Source: a candidate division LCP-89 bacterium
Lineage (GTDB): Bacteria; Electryoneota; B3-LCP
Assembly (NCBI GenBank): GCA_025774735.1
Contig: JALGZU010000133.1
Coordinates: 1-7,665 of the forward strand
Length of the DNA: 7,665 bases
Direction: 5' to 3'
Part shown: positions 1 through 6,512 of the stretch, in pieces
How positions within the stretch are numbered: position 1 is the first letter of the stretch
Layout of the letters: every line of letters starts with the position of its first letter
Program-made: the position numbers and the translations under genes
The notes under the pieces: model-generated
Told to the model about the DNA's origin: nothing
The model's database searches: none
The model's input: only the letters and a program-made list of their open reading frames with translations

Positions 1-1101
1 TGGTCTGCAGAAGGAACCTGGGGATCGTCCGGAAATGCATACGCCGGGGCGCTCTCCGCTGCGGACAGCCCGGGCGGTGAATACGGCAACAACCAGAATA
101 TCTCCCTGACAACAAACAACTCTTATAACTTGTCAGACTATGATTTCGCGGCGCTGTCCTATCACATCACCTTCAACTGCGAGACGAATTACGATTCACT
201 CTTTATCGAGGTATCGGCCAACGGATCGACCTGGGAGAAGGTGAACTATCACAACAGCCGGCAAGACTGGTGGTCGCAGGAAATTATCAACCTGGAGAAT
301 TATCTCAATGTATCCACGCTCCAAATGCGTTACCGTCTCTGGACTGACGGCAGTGTGACCCGCGATGGCGCTTTCATCGACGAGGTTCACCTCAGCGTCG
401 CCAGTTCGTCGCCACTATCGCAGTCTGTTTCAATCACCCTCACCCCTTACGGAACTCCAATCCAGATCCCCGCTTCCGGCGGCAGTTTCGACTATAATAT
501 CGCCGTGACGAACAACGCTACAACCCCAATCGGTGCAGACGTCTGGTGCGACGTAACTCTGCCTTCGGGATCGCAGTATGGACCGACTCTGGGTCCGGTC
601 GGTATCGTACTCAATCCGGGCGTCTCGATCGACCGCGATCGAACTCAGAACGTGCCAGGGGGAGCGCCCGCAGGTTCCTACACTTATCATGCTTATATCG
701 GCGCTTATCCCGGCGTAATCTACGCGGAAGACAGCTTCACCTTCGAGAAACTCGGTGTGGACGCTTCAGGGTTGGGCGATTGGTCCAACACGGGTGAAGA
801 GTGGGGAGGAGCAACAACAGCTTCTCTGATGGTACCGGATGAATACCAGTTGGCTCAGAACTATCCCAATCCCTTCAATCCCGTTACGAAAATTCACTTT
901 GCCATGCCTTCAGCGGGAATTGTGATTCTCGATGTATATAATACGGCTGGTCAGCATCTGCAAACGCTCGTGAACGGCTACAGGAGGGCGGGCTGGCACG
1001 AGGTCACCTGGGATGCGAAGAACCTGGCGACGGGATTGTACATTTACAGGCTCGATGTAGGGGGGAGGATTTTTAGTCAGAAGGCGGCATTGGTGAAATA
1101 A
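1..1101 (+). CDS. Secreted multidomain protein with T9SS type A sorting domain (5' end missing)
   Basis: The frame is open from base 1 to the TAA at 1099-1101, giving 366 residues with no true start; the TTG at 130 is internal. Residues 1-137 resemble the jelly-roll, MAM-like domain found behind catalytic domains in secreted peptidases such as the immune inhibitor A family, with alternating strands, a SLFIEVSANG strand and a closing DGAFIDEVHLSV. Residues 142-250 form a beta-rich domain (PIQIPA, GGSFDYNI, DVWCDVTLPSG, YGPTLGPV, DRDRTQ, SYTYH) shared with the next gene. Residues from about 279 are a T9SS type A sorting domain, with QNYPNPFNP, a GW.EVTWDA strand, LATGLYIYRL and a terminal QKAALVK. 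The protein is therefore expected to be exported by T9SS and then attached to the surface or released. The missing N-terminus would hold the signal peptide and perhaps a catalytic domain. A peptidase is possible, but this is inference from the accessory domain only. The T9SS cargo call is secure; the substrate is unknown. Confidence 0.88.
   Translation, partial: WSAEGTWGSSGNAYAGALSAADSPGGEYGNNQNISLTTNNSYNLSDYDFAALSYHITFNCETNYDSLFIEVSANGSTWEKVNYHNSRQDWWSQEIINLENYLNVSTLQMRYRLWTDGSVTRDGAFIDEVHLSVASSSPLSQSVSITLTPYGTPIQIPASGGSFDYNIAVTNNATTPIGADVWCDVTLPSGSQYGPTLGPVGIVLNPGVSIDRDRTQNVPGGAPAGSYTYHAYIGAYPGVIYAEDSFTFEKLGVDASGLGDWSNTGEEWGGATTASLMVPDEYQLAQNYPNPFNPVTKIHFAMPSAGIVILDVYNTAGQHLQTLVNGYRRAGWHEVTWDAKNLATGLYIYRLDVGGRIFSQKAALVK
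424..1101 (+). repeat. Copy 1 of a shared C-terminal module (beta domain plus sorting domain)
   Basis: This stretch encodes about 225 residues that align end to end with 2088-2774, roughly two thirds identical by eye. Stretches of exact DNA identity occur, such as 20 nt at 538-557 matching 2202-2221 and 28 nt at 856-883 matching 2529-2556. The upstream parts of the two genes are unrelated, so this is a shared module and not duplication of the whole gene. Confidence 0.85.
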
Positions 1102-1121
1102 ATTGATACTCACCAAAGTGT

Positions 1122-1149
1122 AAATCCCGGTTATATACCTGGATTTTTT
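1122..1149 (+). terminator. Rho-independent terminator of the first cargo gene
   Basis: The left arm AAATCC (1122-1127) plus GG (1129-1130) pairs with CC (1138-1139) plus GGATTT (1141-1146), with one C/T mismatch and a 7-nt AT loop. The hairpin runs into the T-run 1144-1149. It lies 20 nt after the stop codon, so it most likely ends the upstream transcript and isolates the next gene. Confidence 0.7.
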
Positions 1150-1225
1150 AATGGAAATAAACGAGTATTGTGCATCAAAAGTTAGAACAAAACTTTAAAA
1201 AATCTTCCGCGAAATAAAAAAGTAC

Positions 1226-1254
1226 TTGACATCGGCAAAAAAATTTTATACATT
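1226..1254 (+). promoter_or_regulatory. Sigma-70-like promoter of the beta-propeller cargo gene
   Basis: A consensus -35 TTGACA lies at 1226-1231. A -10-like stretch TATACATT covers 1247-1254, giving a 15-nt spacer if TATACA is used or 17 nt if TACATT is used. The preceding 30 bases are A-rich and could act as an UP element. The leader to the start codon at 1311 would be about 50 nt. This arrangement is classical sigma-70 and not the Bacteroidota TTTG/TANNTTTG type. Confidence 0.6.
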
Positions 1255-1296
1255 AAGCCATCAAGTCTGGTTTGCTCAAAATCCTACCAAACCTAA

Positions 1297-1303
1297 AAGG
1301 AGG
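1297..1303 (+). promoter_or_regulatory. Strong Shine-Dalgarno that fixes the start at 1311
   Basis: AAGGAGG sits 7 nt before ATG 1311. It rules out the in-frame TTG at 1272 as the start, because the residues added by that start precede the signal peptide and overlap this site. A perfect anti-SD match is notable because Bacteroidota commonly lack such sites. Confidence 0.85.
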
Positions 1304-1310
1304 CGAAAAA

Positions 1311-2774
1311 ATGAAGAAATTATTACTGATTTGTGTCGGATTGACGATCCTTGCTGCAGGAGTAGCAGCTCAAAACTACTACATTCCCCGTTCTGGCGAA
1401 TTGGCTGCGCCCACCGCAGAGATGGAGAAACCGTCAGGCTGGAGTGGACAACTGGATTGGCCCATAGTGGGCACAATTCAAACCAGCGTCCCCTCTCCCA
1501 CGGGTCTTGCCTATGACGGCCAGTATTTCTACGTGCCGAACTGGTCGGCCGGGAGCCCTGAGATCTTCATCTACAAGATTGATCCTTCCACTGGTGCGAC
1601 ACAGGGTACGATCCCCTCACCATCGCTCTGGCCCGGAGGCATCACCTGGGATGGTAGCCATTTTTGGGTGGTAGATTATGATGCGGGGATGAAGATTTTC
1701 AAGATAGACCCAACCGGCACCATTATCGCTTGGTACACCATCGATTATTCTGCCCAAACGGCCGGGGTCGCCTGGGACGGGCAGTATGTCTACTATGGCA
1801 ACAATTCGACCGATTTAATCTACAAGATGGATCCGAGCACAGGGATCACGCTCGAAACCATCACGGTGCCGACGGGTTACATTGCCGGACTGACCTATTA
1901 TGACGGGCATCTCTGGTACTCGGAAAGAGATACGGACATCCTCTATAAGATCACGATGGCCGGGGTGATCGTCGATTCGTCACCTGCGGTGCCGGGTTCG
2001 CCGGCGGGTCTCACTTTCGTCGATGGAAACCTGTGGAACGTTGAATCTCAGTCTGCTGTGATAACCGAGTATCAGATCAGTGCACCGCAAGTATCCGTGA
2101 CTCTGACTCCGGTCGGTTTGCCCATCCAGATTCCGGCCGCGGGTGGCAGTTTCGATTACAACATCGAAGTGACGAACAGCGGAGGTTCCTCGGTAACATT
2201 TGACGTCTGGTGCGACGTAACCCTTCCATCCGGAGCTGTATACGGGCCGACGCTGGGACCAGTCAATGCTACATTTGCGGCCGGTTTCACCGCTGACCGG
2301 GACCGTACTCAGGCCGTACCAGCCGGAGCTCCTCCAGGAAATTACACATACCACGGGTACGTCGGTCTCTATCCCGGGACCGTCTGGGACACTGATAGTT
2401 TTCCCTTCGAGAAGCTGACCACCGGTGACGGCGCCTGGGTCGGCGATTGGAACAATGCCGGTGAGGCATTTGAGGAATGGATCACGGAGCAGGCTAAGGC
2501 CTCCGTTCCCGATGCCTATTCACTGCTGCAGAACTATCCCAATCCCTTCAATCCCGAGACGAACATTCAATTCGCCATGCCCGAAGCAGACATCGTTAGT
2601 CTGAAGGTTTACAACACGGGCGGCCAGCTTGTGACTACACTCGTAGACGGCTACCGGTGCGCCGGCTGGTACGAGGTCACCTGGGATGCGACCAACCTGG
2701 CGACGGGACTCTACATCTACCGATTGGATGTGGGAGAGAGATCTTTCAGCCAGAAGGCGATATTGGTGAAATAA
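1311..2774 (+). CDS. Secreted beta-propeller protein with T9SS type A sorting domain
   Basis: The protein has 487 residues. Residues 1-20 are a Sec signal peptide (MKKLLL, a hydrophobic core, and VAA before Q21). Residues about 50-256 contain five units of 30-48 residues with the pattern G(L/I/V)xYDG-xx(F/L)(Y/W)V followed by IYKIDPSTG. This is typical of NHL/YVTN-like or glutamine-cyclotransferase-like propellers, which are binding or scaffold folds. Residues 260-369 are the beta domain shared with the upstream gene (DVWCDVTLPSG, YGPTLGPV, DRDRTQ, NYTYH). After a linker, residues 406-487 are the T9SS sorting domain (LQNYPNPFNP, GWYEVTWDA, LATGLYIYRL, ending QKAILVK). The product should cross the inner membrane by Sec and the outer membrane by T9SS. 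No catalytic residues are recognised, so a ligand-binding or surface role is the safest reading. It is monocistronic, with its own promoter and a terminator on each side. Five clear blades are few for a closed ring; a sixth may be degenerate. Confidence 0.92.
   Translation: MKKLLLICVGLTILAAGVAAQNYYIPRSGELAAPTAEMEKPSGWSGQLDWPIVGTIQTSVPSPTGLAYDGQYFYVPNWSAGSPEIFIYKIDPSTGATQGTIPSPSLWPGGITWDGSHFWVVDYDAGMKIFKIDPTGTIIAWYTIDYSAQTAGVAWDGQYVYYGNNSTDLIYKMDPSTGITLETITVPTGYIAGLTYYDGHLWYSERDTDILYKITMAGVIVDSSPAVPGSPAGLTFVDGNLWNVESQSAVITEYQISAPQVSVTLTPVGLPIQIPAAGGSFDYNIEVTNSGGSSVTFDVWCDVTLPSGAVYGPTLGPVNATFAAGFTADRDRTQAVPAGAPPGNYTYHGYVGLYPGTVWDTDSFPFEKLTTGDGAWVGDWNNAGEAFEEWITEQAKASVPDAYSLLQNYPNPFNPETNIQFAMPEADIVSLKVYNTGGQLVTTLVDGYRCAGWYEVTWDATNLATGLYIYRLDVGERSFSQKAILVK
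2088..2774 (+). repeat. Copy 2 of the shared C-terminal module
   Basis: This is the counterpart of 424-1101. The best conserved parts are the GGSFDYNI, DVWCDVTLPSG and DRDRTQ segments and the sorting domain. The linkers and the strand after YGPTLGPV have diverged, and there is a short insertion before the sorting domain. Confidence 0.85.
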
Positions 2775-2795
2775 ACGCGGAGTATCCTGAAGTGC

Positions 2796-2829
2796 AATAA
2801 TCCCGGCTTACTGCCGGGATTATTATTTT
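2796..2829 (+). terminator. Strong hairpin terminator between convergent genes
   Basis: A perfect 12-bp stem, AATAATCCCGGC (2796-2807) with GCCGGGATTATT (2813-2824), closes a 5-nt loop and is followed on the plus strand by ATTTT. It lies 21 nt after the propeller gene stop and about 30 nt beyond the cdaA stop on the other strand. It may serve both transcripts, although the minus-strand tail (ATTATTGCAC) is a weaker T-tract. Confidence 0.88.
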
Positions 2830-2857
2830 AGAAGAAGAAAAAGAAGGTATCCAGGTA

Positions 2858-3706
2858 TTATTTGGCGGGGCTTTTCTCCTGTGCCAGCAATTTTTCTATC
2901 AGTGTACCTGACCTGGATTTCACCGCATCACTAGCATTGGAGCGCTCGAAGAGAATTTTCTCGAGGTGCTTCTTCAGTCTCTCACCGTCATAATCCCTGC
3001 CGAGGAAGTGGCCTTCCCTGACGAGGGAAATTTTACCGGTCTCTTCAGAAACGACGATCACGGTTGCATCCGTCTCCTCTGTCACACCCAGAGCAGCGCG
3101 GTGTCTCGTCCCCAGTGAAGGATCGATGTGAGGGCTTTCCGTCAGGGGCAAGAGGCATTTCGCCGCCTGAATGATGTCTCCCCGAATGACGATGGCGCCG
3201 TCATGCAGGGGTGTGCGTGGAAAGAAGATGGAGACGATCAAGTCAGCAGTCACGTCCGCCCGGATCGGTACTCCGGTCTCCACGATACCACGAATGCCGG
3301 TTTCACCGGGAAGGACGATCAAACCTCCATATCGCTTCTGCGATAGCAGTTCCGTTGCCTTGACGATTTCATCAATCGTCGAGGTTCCTCTCTCCTTTGT
3401 GATGGCTCTGACAAGGCGAGTCTGGCCGAGCTGCACCAGAAGGCGCCGCAGTTCTGGTTGGAAAATAATTACGAAGGCGATCACCCAGACCGTCGTCACC
3501 GACTGAATCAGCCAGGTCATACCCTCCATCCCCAGCAACTGCACGACGAAAGAAGCGGTGAATATCAGTATCAGGCCTGCGAACATCTGGGACGCTCGGG
3601 TGCCTTTCATGATCAGATAGAGCTGGTAAAAGACGATGTAGACGGCGAAGATGTCGAACAAGTCGATTACCGTGAAACGCAGAAAGCCTATGCGGAACAG
3701 TTCCAT
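2858..3706 (-). CDS. cdaA: Membrane diadenylate cyclase CdaA (c-di-AMP synthase)
   Basis: This enzyme condenses two ATP into the second messenger c-di-AMP. The protein has 282 residues, close to the usual CdaA length. Three membrane helices (about 11-33, 40-60, 64-85) precede a cytoplasmic DAC (DisA_N) domain. The domain carries both signature motifs: DGA at 169-171 within TPLHDGAIVI, and RHR at 201-203 within GTRHRAALG. FQPELRRLL at 82-90 is the usual junction after the third helix. It is the last gene of the minus-strand cluster, starting 3 nt after the tsaB stop. An AGGAGG at 3719-3724 lies inside the tsaB end with a rather long 12-nt spacing. The cdaR and glmM genes that follow cdaA in Firmicutes are absent, since the next feature is a terminator. 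The family call is very secure. The physiological role (osmotic or cell-wall homeostasis) is inferred from other bacteria. Confidence 0.96.
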   Translation of the reverse strand: MELFRIGFLRFTVIDLFDIFAVYIVFYQLYLIMKGTRASQMFAGLILIFTASFVVQLLGMEGMTWLIQSVTTVWVIAFVIIFQPELRRLLVQLGQTRLVRAITKERGTSTIDEIVKATELLSQKRYGGLIVLPGETGIRGIVETGVPIRADVTADLIVSIFFPRTPLHDGAIVIRGDIIQAAKCLLPLTESPHIDPSLGTRHRAALGVTEETDATVIVVSEETGKISLVREGHFLGRDYDGERLKKHLEKILFERSNASDAVKSRSGTLIEKLLAQEKSPAK

Positions 3707-3709
3707 CTT

Positions 3710-4381
3710 CTAAGCTGTCCTCCTGGGAAAGGCGTAACAATAATTCGGTTCGGAATTCATCAGGTCATCGAACTGGCCGTTTCGGAACCGTTTGGCGCCG
3801 AGCCTCGCTATGGAAACCACAGGATTCTCGACGCTTTCGGAAGCAGCCAGAGTCAATCTTCGATCCTGAAAAATGCGGTCCAGTTCGCTCTGGTGTTTTT
3901 TATATCCCTCGCCGACCAGAAATAGACTACCCGCACACAATTGATTTAACTGTTCAATATCATCGACCCTGATATCTCCCTCCTTCTTCCGTTCTTCCTG
4001 ACCATTTATATATAGCGCCCAGTACACTTCTTTGGCTCGAGCAGGCATCAAAGCAAGAACGTTTGAAATACATTTTGGGACAGACTCAGCCAGAGATTCC
4101 AGCGTGGGTACTGTGATGAGAGGGATATCCCAGGCCATACAGAGTCCTTTGGCCGTAGCCAAACCCACTCGGAGACCGGTGAACGATCCCGGACCGGCAG
4201 AGACGGCGATGGCTTCCAAGTCCTGTTTAGCAACATTTTTCTCTGACATGAGGGAGAGCATCATCTCCAGCAGCTTCTCGTTGTGTCTGAGCGCACCCTC
4301 CTCTATGCGCACGCCTGCGGAAGAATCCTTCCACAGGGCGACGCCGCAGTCTCTTCCGCTCGTGTCGAATGCCAGTATCAT
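3710..4381 (-). CDS. tsaB: tRNA t6A biosynthesis protein TsaB
   Basis: TsaB is the non-catalytic ASKHA-fold partner that binds TsaD and TsaE in making N6-threonylcarbamoyladenosine at position 37 of ANN-decoding tRNAs. The protein has 223 residues. The N-terminal strand ILAFDTSGRDCGVAL carries the family's DTS at 6-8. RHNEKLLEMM (32-41) and AVSAGPGSFTGLRVGLATAK (59-78) are the diagnostic TsaB signatures. The start ATG at 4381 overlaps the tsaE TGA by 4 nt (ATGA), with AGGCGG at 4386-4391 in front. A longer reading from GTG at 4426 would add 15 residues inside tsaE and is unlikely. The overlap suggests translational coupling with tsaE. The partners tsaD and tsaC are not in this window. Confidence 0.95.
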   Translation of the reverse strand: MILAFDTSGRDCGVALWKDSSAGVRIEEGALRHNEKLLEMMLSLMSEKNVAKQDLEAIAVSAGPGSFTGLRVGLATAKGLCMAWDIPLITVPTLESLAESVPKCISNVLALMPARAKEVYWALYINGQEERKKEGDIRVDDIEQLNQLCAGSLFLVGEGYKKHQSELDRIFQDRRLTLAASESVENPVVSIARLGAKRFRNGQFDDLMNSEPNYCYAFPRRTA

Positions 4382-4872
4382 CTTACCGCCTGCCTTGATT
4401 CCGTGAGGAACGCCTGAAGATTGCACAGGCGGTCACCTACCTCCGTTTTCCTTCCCGATTTAATCAGGATCCTCCTCTTGTTCTCGGCGGACGCCACGAA
4501 TTCAAGGTTGATTTCCCACGACCAAGCGTCGAAATGACCGGCAATTCTATCGGCCCATTCGGCGAAGATGATACCCTCCAGAGCCAGGTAGTCTTCTATC
4601 CCAAGAGAGATGATATCCTGGGGCGTGTGCAGTCTGAAACAGTCGATATGAAAGAGCGGTGTGACCGTTCCGTATTCGTGAACGAGCGTAAACGTCGGGC
4701 TGGTAACCGCCCCTTTGTAACCTAATCCCGCGGCGGCGCCACTGACGAATACGGTTTTCCCCGACCCGAGATCACCGTTCAATAAAATGGTATCACCGGA
4801 CCGCAGGAACCGGGCGAACGTTGCGCCGATATTTTTAGTCTCTGCGGCGCTCTCTGTAATAATCTCGATCAA
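4378..4872 (-). CDS. tsaE: tRNA t6A biosynthesis ATPase TsaE
   Basis: TsaE is the P-loop ATPase that binds the TsaB-TsaD complex and drives turnover in t6A synthesis. The protein has 164 residues, a normal length. Walker A GDLGSGKT is at 33-40. The family motifs SPTFTLVHEY (58-67), HIDCFRL (75-81) and EWADRI (105-110) follow in the expected order. The start is a TTG at 4872, only 5 nt after the porX stop, without a good Shine-Dalgarno. A CTG at 4881-4879 overlapping the porX TGA is an alternative that adds three residues. Either way, translation probably depends on ribosomes finishing porX. The porX-tsaE pairing also occurs in Bacteroidota as far as I recall, which supports an old conserved neighbourhood. 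Confidence 0.95.
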   Translation of the reverse strand: MIEIITESAAETKNIGATFARFLRSGDTILLNGDLGSGKTVFVSGAAAGLGYKGAVTSPTFTLVHEYGTVTPLFHIDCFRLHTPQDIISLGIEDYLALEGIIFAEWADRIAGHFDAWSWEINLEFVASAENKRRILIKSGRKTEVGDRLCNLQAFLTESRQAVR

Positions 4873-4877
4873 GCTTA

Positions 4878-6431
4878 TCAGCGCGGATCCAGCGTGACGA
4901 TCGGCAGAATCATCTCTTCCATGGAGATGCCACCGTGCTGGAAACTGTTTTTATACAAATTGACGTACCTGTGATAATTCGTCGGATAGACGAAGTAGTA
5001 ATCCTCTTTTGCGATCAGATAATCGATATTGATCCCCCGGTTAGGGAGTTTATAGTCTTGGGGATTGCGGATACTTAAAGCATGCTTGCCGTCGCACTTC
5101 AGGTTCCGTCCGTGCTTGTAACGCAAATTGGTCGAGGCGTCTTTGTCCGAGATGACCTTGCTGCTGCGTTGGGTGCGGATTGACCCATGATCCGTGGTCA
5201 GAATAACCATTACGTCCTGATCGGCGAAAGCGCGCAAAATCTGATAGAGGGAGGAATGTTCGAACCAGGAGCGCGTTACGGCGCGGTATGATGCCTCGTT
5301 TCTGACCATCTCCTTGATGACGTCGGAATTCGAACGAGCATGAGCCAGGATATCCACAAAGTTGAACACCATGGAGACCAACGGCTGGTTGAAGTACGTC
5401 GATACCTTCCTCTCGACGTTATCCGCCTCCTCAGGATCGAGGATCTTAACGTATTTCGAATCGGACTTCAAGCTGACGCCGAGTTTGCTCAGATGCTGAT
5501 CCAGCAGTTGATGCTCAAACCGGTTTGAAGAAGATTCATCGTCTTCACCCCGTTTCCACAAATCCGGGTGTTGGCGCTCCAGATCGGCGGGGTACAACCC
5601 ACTGAAAATGGCGTTTCTGGCGTAGGGGGTAGAGGTTGGTAGAATGGAATAATAAAAATTACGCTTGACGGTGAACAGCTCGGACAGGAGAGGCTCGATC
5701 GCCAGATACTGATCCATGCGGAGACAATCGATTACAAGGAAGAGGATGTTTTTGCCCTGTTTGAGCGGTGTCGCGAGGTATTTTTCGGCTACATCCGGTG
5801 AAAGAACCGGAGCGTCGTCACCAGTGATCCAGCCAAGATAGTTCTCTTCTATATACCTTGAAAACTCAGCATTGCACTGATTTTTCTGATCTTGAAAGAC
5901 GTCACTTAAGCCCAGATCGGGGAATCTTTCCAGTTCGATATCCCAGCCTGATAACTTGACGTGAATATCGCACCAGTCCTCCCAGTGCGCCCCCATGGAA
6001 ATGAGTGTCGAAATCTGGTTAAATTGTGATAGATAATCTCTGGCAATCCTCTCACGATTTATTTTCGAGGCTTCCGTCAGTTTTTTCAAGGAAAGCAGAA
6101 TCTGGCTCGGATTGACCGGTTTAGTGAGGAAATCATCGATCTGCTGGCCGATGGCCTCTTCCATTAAGCCTTCCTCTTCGCTCTTGGTGATCATCACAGT
6201 CGAGATACCGGGTCGGAGTGACTTGATTTCTGAAAAGGTGGCTATGCCGCCCTTGCCGGACATCTGTTCGTCGAGAAGTATGACGTCAAAGCTGATGTGC
6301 TGCACCTGGGCGATGGCGTCTTCGCCGCTGGTGACTGCGGTGATATCGTAGCCTCGCTCTTCCAGAAAGAGGATGTGCGGGCGCAGTAACTCGATCTCGT
6401 CATCGGCCCAAAGTATCTTTTTACGATCCAT
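4878..6431 (-). CDS. porX: PorX-type response regulator with PglZ / alkaline-phosphatase-superfamily output domain
   Basis: The protein has 517 residues, nearly the length of Porphyromonas gingivalis PorX. Residues 1-120 form a CheY-like receiver with acidic pair D10-D11, phospho-acceptor D54 (ILLDEQM), T82 and K104 (LTKP), all intact. A helical linker (about 120-215) leads to a PglZ/alkaline-phosphatase-superfamily domain. Its candidate metal or catalytic residues are D235 and D240 (VIDCLRMDQY), T266-T268 (LPTSTPYAR), D360 and H364 (NFVDILAH), D414-H415 (TTDHGS) and H499 (QHGG). In Bacteroidota, PorX is phosphorylated by PorY, acts with sigma factor SigP to control T9SS genes, and has been described as a zinc-dependent phosphodiesterase on oligonucleotides. 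The start ATG 6431 has only a weak GGGGA in front. No histidine kinase is adjacent. The family assignment is firm. The role in T9SS control here is inferred from the family plus three sorting-domain proteins nearby. Confidence 0.94.
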   Translation of the reverse strand: MDRKKILWADDEIELLRPHILFLEERGYDITAVTSGEDAIAQVQHISFDVILLDEQMSGKGGIATFSEIKSLRPGISTVMITKSEEEGLMEEAIGQQIDDFLTKPVNPSQILLSLKKLTEASKINRERIARDYLSQFNQISTLISMGAHWEDWCDIHVKLSGWDIELERFPDLGLSDVFQDQKNQCNAEFSRYIEENYLGWITGDDAPVLSPDVAEKYLATPLKQGKNILFLVIDCLRMDQYLAIEPLLSELFTVKRNFYYSILPTSTPYARNAIFSGLYPADLERQHPDLWKRGEDDESSSNRFEHQLLDQHLSKLGVSLKSDSKYVKILDPEEADNVERKVSTYFNQPLVSMVFNFVDILAHARSNSDVIKEMVRNEASYRAVTRSWFEHSSLYQILRAFADQDVMVILTTDHGSIRTQRSSKVISDKDASTNLRYKHGRNLKCDGKHALSIRNPQDYKLPNRGINIDYLIAKEDYYFVYPTNYHRYVNLYKNSFQHGGISMEEMILPIVTLDPR

Positions 6432-6442
6432 GCTTATTCCCC

Positions 6443-6470
6443 GGTATATTCCGAGAGTTCAGAATAACAA
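6443..6470 (-). promoter_or_regulatory. Possible weak promoter in front of porX
   Basis: Read on the minus strand, TTGTTA (6470-6465) and TATACC (6448-6443) are separated by 16 nt in the 81-nt gap before porX. Both boxes are imperfect, and the leader would be only about 10 nt. The gap also holds a 5-bp inverted repeat (GGCTA/TAGCC) but no terminator, so readthrough from the upstream gene is equally possible. Confidence 0.25.
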
Positions 6471-6512
6471 ATGATCCGACAGCCTCCGGCTATTCGATTA
6501 GCCCTATTGCAC

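Noticed and set aside
1272..1310. TTG start for the propeller protein
   Set aside because: It would place the Shine-Dalgarno inside the gene and put a charged extension before a normal signal peptide.
1980..2354. 124-codon open frame on the minus strand inside the propeller gene
   Set aside because: It is antisense to a strongly supported cargo gene and rich in R, S and W without family resemblance. A similar antisense frame at 430-690 reflects the shared module being read backwards, not a conserved gene.
3458..3925. 155-codon open frame on the plus strand opposite cdaA and tsaB
   Set aside because: It lies antisense to two firmly identified genes, has low-complexity Q/H/R-rich content and shows no recognisable motif. 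It is an artefact of the codon pattern of the genes on the other strand.
4382..4426. Longer N-terminus of TsaB from a GTG at 4426
   Set aside because: The extra 15 residues overlap tsaE and precede the conserved first strand of the family; the ATG at 4381 with an ATGA overlap and an upstream AGGCGG fits better.
6432..6512. Possible riboswitch or small RNA in the gap before porX
   Set aside because: There are only short 4-5 bp inverted repeats, no T-tract, and too little length for a known riboswitch class.
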